Positions 56,952-64,000 of a stretch of DNA of 64,000 nt are shown in pieces (the stretch's first letter is position 1; each line of letters starts with the position of its first letter). The notes below the pieces were generated by a model. It ran no database searches and was not told the DNA's origin. It worked only from the letters and a program-made list of their open reading frames with translations. Made by a program: the position numbers and the translations under genes. This DNA comes from Adenophora triphylla var. japonica (lineage: Eukaryota > Streptophyta > Magnoliopsida > Asterales > Campanulaceae), in assembly GCA_022495995.1 (NCBI GenBank), contig JAFEMH010001480.1, positions 186,001 through 250,000 on the forward strand, written 5' to 3'.

Positions 56952-57969
56952 GGACCCCCGCGTCTTTAGCTTATCAACTTGAGTTGAATAACATCATCTC
57001 TCCCATGAAAGTGGACACACCACAAATATGTCATCAAAATTGCTAATATGATATGAACAACAAAAGAACAGGAAAGAAAGAAAATAAACTCCGCCCCATT
57101 TTCGGATACATTTTCCTACACACATTCTTTTCTCACACTCAGTTATCATCAAACATTCCGTTCCAAATTCGGCAAATTTGTGTTCATTTTACAAAATGCA
57201 ATTTTCATTCAAAATCACTTATACAAGAGTCCGTTCCAAATTCGGCAAATTTGAGTTCATTTTACAAAATGCAATTTTCATTCAAAATCTCTTATACAAG
57301 AGTCCGTTCCAAATTCGGCAAATTTGTGTTCATTTTACAAAATGCAATTTTCATTCAAAATCTCTTATACAAGAGTCCGTTCCAAATTCGGCAAATTTGT
57401 GTTCATTTTACAAATGCAATTTTCATTCAAAATCTCTTATACAAGAGTCTGTTCCAAATTCGGCAAATTTGTGTTCATTTTACAAAATGCAATTTTCATT
57501 CAAAATCTCTTACACAAGAGTCCGTTCCAAATTCGGCAAATTTGTGTTCATTTTACAAAATGCAATTTGCATTCAAAATCTCTTATACAAGAATCCGTTC
57601 CAAATTCGACAAATTTGTACATCCTTACATAGCATGCATCTTTTCTCACATTCGTGCATCATGTTATCAAGCATGCATTCACAAAAGCAAATTTTCACCA
57701 CAAAAAAAAAAAAAATTCTCTTACGCAAAAGTCCGTCCCAAATTCGGCAAATTTGTACCCATTTTGTCTTTTACATTATGCAAACTACTAATGTTTTTCA
57801 TAAACAAATTGCATATTCTTTCTACCTACAACTTCAATTAAACACATGCATCACTAATTTCAATTTTTCATGGCAAAATAAACAAAAGCTCCAATTTTGA
57901 CAGTTCAAGCCCTAAGACTAACATATACCAATTTTGACAAAATATCAACAAAATAGCCAAAATTGAGTA
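56952..57969 (-). other. V PMD gene: start of exon 2 and intron 1 with a 73-bp tandem repeat
   Basis: On the minus strand VDKLKTRG (up to 56980) joins SAEVVVRLWDALP across the Y insertion, aligning with VDTHNQKSRGAFEAVQALWGII of Z. Beyond, about 57157-57667, are seven copies of a 73-bp unit (core CCGTTCCAAATTCGGCAAAT), with a stray copy at 57731. By comparison with Z this is intron 1, about 1 kb. Exact splice sites are unresolved. The 262-codon plus-strand frame here is an artefact of the repeat. Confidence 0.6.
57157..57667. repeat. 73-bp tandem repeat inside V's presumed intron
   Basis: Unit starts at 57157, 57230, 57303, 57376, 57448, 57521 and 57594; all spacings are 73 bp but one of 72. 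Copies are over 90% alike by eye. Confidence 0.9.
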
Positions 57970-58152
57970 TCAAACCATTCGGAGATCCTCTTCGGTGGCC
58001 CAATGTTGCCACATATCCGGATAAAACTTCTCATTCATCGATTGCGCGAGCGTGTAATGGCGGTGCATTCTCACCAACTCAAGCCTCCTCTCCGCCGCCT
58101 CCCGACTCACCCGACCTCGACGGACTCCACGAGCTCCTCCCCTTTTCTCCAT
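57970..58152 (-). pseudogene. Exon 1 of the V PMD gene (likely)
   Basis: Minus-strand frame starting MEKRGGARGVRRGRVSRE with NEKFYPDMWQHWATEEDL near its end. Z's exon 1 likewise starts ME..GG, is Arg-rich and contains EFYP. The satellite begins directly upstream of this ATG. A weak GT donor follows ATG near 57972. Confidence 0.45.
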
Positions 58153-61100
58153 AACCTAACGAAAGTCAATTCCCTTCCTAGTTTTCAACCTCGGCCGTCA
58201 TCGTAAGCCCGTTCACTTAACGAAAACTTAACGGAAGTCCATTCCCTTCCTAGTTTTCAACCCCGGCCGTCATCGTAAGCCCGTCTTTTAACGAAAACCT
58301 AACGGAAGTCCATTCCCTTCCTAGTTTTCAACCCCGACCGTCATCGTAAGCCCGTTCACTTAACAAAAACTTAACGGAAGTCCATTCTCTTCCTAGTTTT
58401 CAACCCCGGCCGTCATCGTAAGCCCGTCCTTTAACGAAAACCTAACGAAAGTCCATTCCCTTCCTAGTTTTCAACCCCGACCGTCATCGTAAGCTCGTCC
58501 TTTAACGAAAACCTAACGGAAGTCCATTCCCATCCTAGTTTTCAACCCTGACCGTCATCATAAGACCATTCACTTAACGAAAACTTAACGGAAGTCCATT
58601 CCCTTCCTAGTTTTCAACCCCGGCCGTCATCGTAATCCCGTACTTTAACGAAAACCTAACGGAAGTCCATTCCCTTCCTAGTTTCAACCCCGGCCGTCAT
58701 CGTAAGCCTGTTCACTTAACGAAAACTTAACAAAAGTCCATTCTCTTCCTAGATTTCAACCCCGACCGTCATCGTAAGCCCGTCCTTTAACGAAAACCTA
58801 ACGGAAGTCCATTCCCTTCCTAGTTTTCAACCCCGGCCATCATCGTAAGCCCGTCCTTTAACGAAAACCTAACGGAAGTCCATTCTCTTCCTAGTTTTCA
58901 ACCCCGGCCGTCATCGTAAGCCCGTCCTTTAACGAAAACCTAATGGAAGTTCATTCCCTTCCTAGTTTTCAACCCCGGCCGTCATCGTAAGCCCGTTCAC
59001 TTAACGAAAACTTAACGAAAATCCATTCTCATCCTAGATTTCAACCCCGGCCGTCATCGTAAGCCCGTCCTTTAACGAAAACCTAACGGAAGTCCATTCT
59101 CTTCCAAGATATCAAAGCCGACCGTCATCGTAAGCCCGTCCTTTAACGAAAACCTAACGGAAGTCCATTACCTTCCTGGTTTTCAACCCCGGCCGTCATC
59201 ATAAGCTCGTTCATTTAACGAAAACCTAACCGAAGTCCATTCCCTTCCTAGTTTTCAACCCCGGCCGTCATCGTAAGTCCGTCCTTTAATGAAAACCTAA
59301 CGGAAGTCTATTCTCTTCCTAATTTTCAACCCCGGCTGTCATCGTAAGCCCGTCCTTTAACGAAAACCTAATGGAAGTTCATTCCCTTCCTAGTTTTCAA
59401 CCCCGGCCATCATCGTAAGCCCGTTCACTTAACGAAAACTTAACGGAAATCCATTCTCATCCTAGATTTTCAACCCCGGCCGTCATCGTAAGCCCGTCCT
59501 TTAACGAAAACCTAACGGAAGTCCATTCTCTTCCTAGATTTCAAAGCCGACCGTCATCGTAAGCCCGTCCTTTAACGAAAACCTAACGGAAGTCCATTCC
59601 CTTCCTGGTTTTCAACCCCGGCCGTCATCATAAGCTCGTTCATTTAACGAAAACCTAACCGAAGTCCATTGCCTTCCTAGTTTTCAACCCCGGCTGTCAT
59701 CGTAAGCCCGTTCATTTAACGAAAACTTAACGAAAGTCCATTCCCTTCCAAGTTTTCAAACCCGACCGTCATCGTAAGCCCGTCCTTTAACGAAAACCTA
59801 ACGAAAGTCCATTCCCTTCCTCGCTTTCAACCCCGGCCGTCATCGTAAGCCCGTCCTTTAACGAATACCTAACGGAAGTCATTCACTTCCTAGTTTTCAA
59901 CGCCGGCCGTCATCGTAAGCCCGTTCTTTTAACGAAAACCTATCGGAAGTCCATTCCTTTCCTAGTTTTCAACCCCGGCCGTCATCGTAAGCCCGTCCTT
60001 TAACGAAAACCTAACGAAAGTCCATTCCCTTCCTAGTTTTCAACCCCGACCGTCATCATAAGCCCGCCCATTTAAAGAAAACCTAACGGAAGTCCATTCC
60101 CTTCCTAGTTTTCAATCCCGCCCGTTATTGTAAGCCCGTTCATTTAACGAAAACCTAACGGAAGTCCATATCCTTCCTAGTTTTCAACCCCGACCGTCAT
60201 CGTAAGCCCGTTCAATTAACGAAAACCTAACGGAACTCCATTCCCTTCCTAGTTTTCAACCCCGACCGTCATCATAAGCCCGTCCTTTAACGAAAACCTA
60301 ACGAAAGTCTATTCCCTTCCTCGTTTTCTACCCCGGCCGTCATCCTAAGCCCGTCCTTTAAAAAATACCTAACGGATGTCCATTCACTTCCTAGTTTTCA
60401 ACCCCGGCCGTCATCGTAAGCCCGTTCATTTAACGAAAACCTATCGGAAGTCCATTCCCTTCCTAGTTTTCAACCCCGGCCGTCATCGTAAGCCCGTCCT
60501 TTAAAGAAAACCTAACGAAAGTCCATTCCCTTCCCAGTTTTCAACCCCGGCCATCATCATAAGCCCGCCCGTTTAACGAACACCTAACGGAAGTCCATTC
60601 CCTTCCTAATTTTCAACCTCGGCCGTCATTGTAAGCCCGTTCATTTAACGAAAACTAAACTGAAGTCCATTCCCTTCCTCGTTTTCAACCCCGGCTGTCA
60701 TCGTAAGCCCGTTCATTTAACGAAAACCTAACGAAAGTCCATTCCCATCCTAGTTTTCAACCCCGGCCGTCATCGTAAGCCCATTCATTTAACGAAAACC
60801 TAACGGAAGTCCATTCTCTTTCTAGTTTTAAACCCCGGCCGTCATCGTAAGCCCGTTCAGTTAACGAAAACATAACGGAAGTCCATTCCCTTCCTAGTTT
60901 TCAACCCCGGCCGTCTTCGTAAGCCCGTCCTTTAACGAAAACCTAACAGAAGTCCATTCCCTTCCTAGTTTTCAACCCCGACCATCATCGTAAGCCCGTT
61001 CACTTAACGAAAACTTAACGAAAGTCCATTCCCTTCCTAGTTTTCAACCCCGACCGTCATCGTAAGCCCGTACTTTAATGAAAACCTAACGGAAGTCCAT

Positions 61101-64000
61101 TCCCATCCTAGTTTTCAACCCCGGCCGTCATCATAAGCCCATTCACTTAACGAAAACTTAACGGAAGTCCATTCCCTTCCTAGTTTTCAACCCCGGCCGT
61201 CATCGTAAGCCCGTCCTTTAACGAAAACCTAACGGAAGTCCATTCCCTTCCTAGTTTTCAACCCCGGCCGTCATCGTAAGCCCGTTCATTTAACGAAAAC
61301 TTAACGAAAGTCCATTCCCTTCCTAGTTTTCAACCTCGGCAGTCATCGTAAGCCCGTCCTTTAACGAAAACCTAACGAAAGTCCATTTCCTTCCTAGTTT
61401 TCAACCCCGGCCGTCATTGTAAGCCCGTCCTTTAACGAAAACCTAACGGAAGTCCATTCCCTTCCTAGTTATCAACCCCGGCCGTCATCATAAGCCCGCC
61501 TGTTTAACGAAAACCTAACGGAAGTCCATTCCCTTCCAAGTTTTCAACCCCATCCGTCATCGTAAGCCCGTTCATTTAACGAAAACCTAACGGAAGTCCA
61601 TATCCTTCCTAGTTTTTAACCCTGGCCGTCATCGTAAGCCCATTCATTAAACGAAAACCTAACAGAAGTCCATTCCCTTCCTAGTTTTCAACCCGGCCGT
61701 CATCGTAAGCCCGTCCTTTAACGAAAACCTAACGGAAGTCCATTCCCTTCCAAGTTTTCGACCCCGACCGTCATCATAAGCTCGCCCGTTTAACGAAAAC
61801 CTAACGGAAGTCCATTCCCTTCCTAGTTTTCAACCCCGACCGTCATCGTAAGCCCGTTCATTTAACGAAAACTTAACGGAAGTCCATTCCCTTCCTCGTT
61901 TTCAACCCCGGCCGTCATCGTAAGGCCGTTCATTTAACGAAAACCTAACGGAAGTCCATTCCCTTCCAAATTTTCAACCCCGGCCATCATCGAAGCCCGT
62001 TCATTTGACGAAAACCTAACAGAAGTCCATTCCCTTTCTAGTTTTCATCCCCGGCCGTCATCGTAAGCCCGTTCTCTTAATGAAAACTTAACGGAAGTCC
62101 ATTCCCTTCCTAGTTTTCAACCTCGGCCGTCATCGTAAGCCCGTCATTTAACAAAAACCTAACGGAAGTCCATTCCCTTCCTAGTTTTCAACCCCGGCCG
62201 TCATCTTAAGCCCGTTCACTTAATGAAAACATAACGAAAGTCCATTCCCTTCCTAGTTTTCAACCCCGGCCGTCATCGTAAGCCCATCCTTTAACGAAAA
62301 CCTAACGAAAGTATATTCCCTTCCTAGTTTTCAACCCCGGCCATCATCGTAAGCCCGTCCATTAACGAAAACCTAACGGAAGTCCATTCCCTTCCTAGTT
62401 TTCAACCCCGGCCGTCATCGTAAGCCCGTCCTTAAACGAAAACCTAACGGAAGTCCATTCCCTTCCTAGTTTTCGATCCGGCTGTCATCGTAAGCCCGTT
62501 CATTTAACGAAAACCTTACGAAAGTCCATATCCTTCCTAGTTTTCAACCCCGGCCGTCATCGTAAGCCCGTTCATTTAACGAAAACTTAACGGAAGTCCA
62601 TTTCCTTCCTAGTTTTCAACCCCGGCCGTCATCGTAAGCCCGTCATTTAAGGAAAACCTAACGAAAGTCCATTCCCTTCCTAGTTTCCAACCCCGACCGT
62701 CATCATAAGCCCGCCCGTTTAACGAAAGCCTAACGAAAGTCCATTCCCTTTCTAGTTTTCAACGCCGGCCGTCATCATAAGCCCGTTCATTTAGCAAAAA
62801 CCTAACGGAAGTCCATTCCCTTTCTAGTTTTCAACCCCGGCCGTCATCGTAAGCCCGTTCATTTAACGAAAACTTAACGAAAGTCCATTCCCTTCCTAGT
62901 TTTCAACCCCGGCCGTCATCGAAAGCCTATCCTTTAAATAAAACCTAACAAAAGTCCATTCCCTTCCTAGTTTTCAACCCCAGCCGTCATCATAAGCACG
63001 CCCGTTTATTAAAAACCTAACGGAAGTCCATTCCCTTCCTAGTTTTCAACCCCGGCTGTCATCGTAAGCCCATTTATTTAACGAAAACTTAACAAAAGTC
63101 CATTTCCTTCCTCGTTTTCAACCCCGGCCATTATCGTAAGCTCGTTCATTTAACGAAAACCTAACGGAAGTCCATTCTCTTCCTAGTTTTCAACCCCGGC
63201 CGTTATTGTAAGCCCGTTCATTTAATGAAAACCTAACGGAAGTCCATTTCCTTCCTAGTTTTCAACCCTGGCCATCTTCGTAAGCCCGTTCACTTAACAA
63301 AAATTTAACGGAAGTCCATTCCCTTCCTAGTTTTCAACCCCGGTCGGCATCGTAAGCCCGTCCTTTAACGAAAACCTAACGGAAGTCCATTCCCTTCCTA
63401 GATTCAACCCCGGCCGTCATCGTAAGCCTGTTCACTTAACGAAAACTTAACGGAAGTCCATTCCCTTCCTAGTTTTCAACCCTGGCCGACATCGTAAGGC
63501 CGTTCATTTAACGAAAGTCCATTCATTTACTAGTTTTAAGCCCCTGCCGTCATCGTAAGCCCGTCCTTTAACGAAAACCTAACGAAAGTCCATTCCCTTC
63601 CTAGTTTTCAACCCCGGCCTTCATTATAAGCCCGCCCGTTTAAGAAAAACCTAATGGAAGTCCATTTCCTTCCTAGTTTTCAACCCCGACCGTTATCGTA
63701 AGCCCGTTCATTTAACGAAAACTTAACGAAAGTCCATTTCCTTCCTCGTTTTCAACCCCGACCGTCATCGTAAGCCCGTTCATTTAACGAAAACCTAACG
63801 GAAGTCCATTCCCTTCCTAGTTTTCAACCCCGGCCGTCATCATAAGCCCGTTCACTTAACGAAAACCTAATGAAAGTCCATTCCCTTCCTAGTTTTCAAC
63901 CCCGACCGTCATTATAAGCCCGTTCACTTAACGAAAACCTTATGAAAGTCCATTCCCTTCCTAGTTTTCAACCCCAGCCGTCATCGTAAGCCCGTTCATT
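58153..64000. repeat. 71-72-bp satellite array, runs off the window
   Basis: About 82 head-to-tail monomers. Core words: GGAAGTCCATTCCCTTCC, TAGTTTTCAACCCCGGCCG, TCATCGTAAGCCCGT. Two main variants differ after CCCGT: TCACTTAACG or TCATTTAACG versus CCTTTAACG. A six-monomer block at about 58920-59300 recurs 428 bp later with shared private changes (TAATGGAAGT, ATTTCAAAGCCG, AAGCTCGTTC), a higher-order repeat. The array abuts V's antisense exon 1, where Z has its own 34-bp 3' UTR array, so I infer expansion of a retrotransposon 3' UTR repeat. Confidence 0.93.

Noticed and set aside
57053..57841. 262-codon plus-strand open frame
   Set aside because: It is made of seven 73-bp repeats; frames overlap in more than one register and the amino acids simply repeat. 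It lies in the presumed intron of V's antisense gene.

Overview
This window is repeat-dense plant nuclear DNA. I found no intact host gene and no rRNA or tRNA gene. Almost everything can be read as nested LTR retrotransposons of the Ty3/gypsy Tat lineage (Ogre/Retand-like). Evidence for this lineage includes a second, archaeal-type RNase H, tRNA-Arg-type primer binding sites, LTRs up to about 2.1 kb, and long 3' regions with antisense genes and tandem repeats. There is also one RTE-clade LINE and the start of a satellite array. A large-genome flowering plant is likely; the species cannot be named from this sequence.

Layout. 1-1913 and 4244-4465 look like a degraded LTR, split by an RTE LINE (1924-4233) with an 11-bp target duplication. 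4466-5680 is an LTR-like unit on the minus strand (called U here). 6255-8370 is the 3' part of a minus-strand plant-mobile-domain (PMD) pseudogene belonging to an older element (V). Element Y (8371-56951, plus strand) inserted into that gene, duplicating GGACC; the gene's upstream exons resume at 56952-58152, followed by a 71-72-bp satellite that runs off the window at 64000.

Inside Y, element X (9809-19818, minus strand, target duplication CCAGG) sits in the 5' LTR. Element Z (22049-42855, plus) sits in Y's gag. The non-autonomous element W (42852-54843, plus) sits in Y's 3' region. Z's 3' LTR is fused to W's 5' LTR at a TCCT microhomology, and the deletion that made this junction also removed Y's pol genes.

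Coding state. X and Z carry gag, protease, RT, RNase H, second RNase H and integrase, all broken by stops or frameshifts. Z has two separate protease-like segments. Z also has two minus-strand genes between integrase and the 3' LTR: a DUF7745-like gene and a multi-exon PMD gene. V carries the same PMD gene with an intron at the equivalent place, and X keeps a coiled-coil antisense remnant.

Themes most worth pursuing: (1) the two antisense genes of Z share a promoter module, a palindrome plus GAATCTGGAAATTC at fixed spacing, and the palindrome is also in Z's LTR promoter; (2) each LTR family has its own palindrome repeated in or near its promoter; (3) a CTACG...CGTAG stem-loop lies after pol and again before the 3' LTR, bracketing the variable region; (4) that variable region holds a different tandem repeat in each element, and in V the repeat has grown into a satellite.
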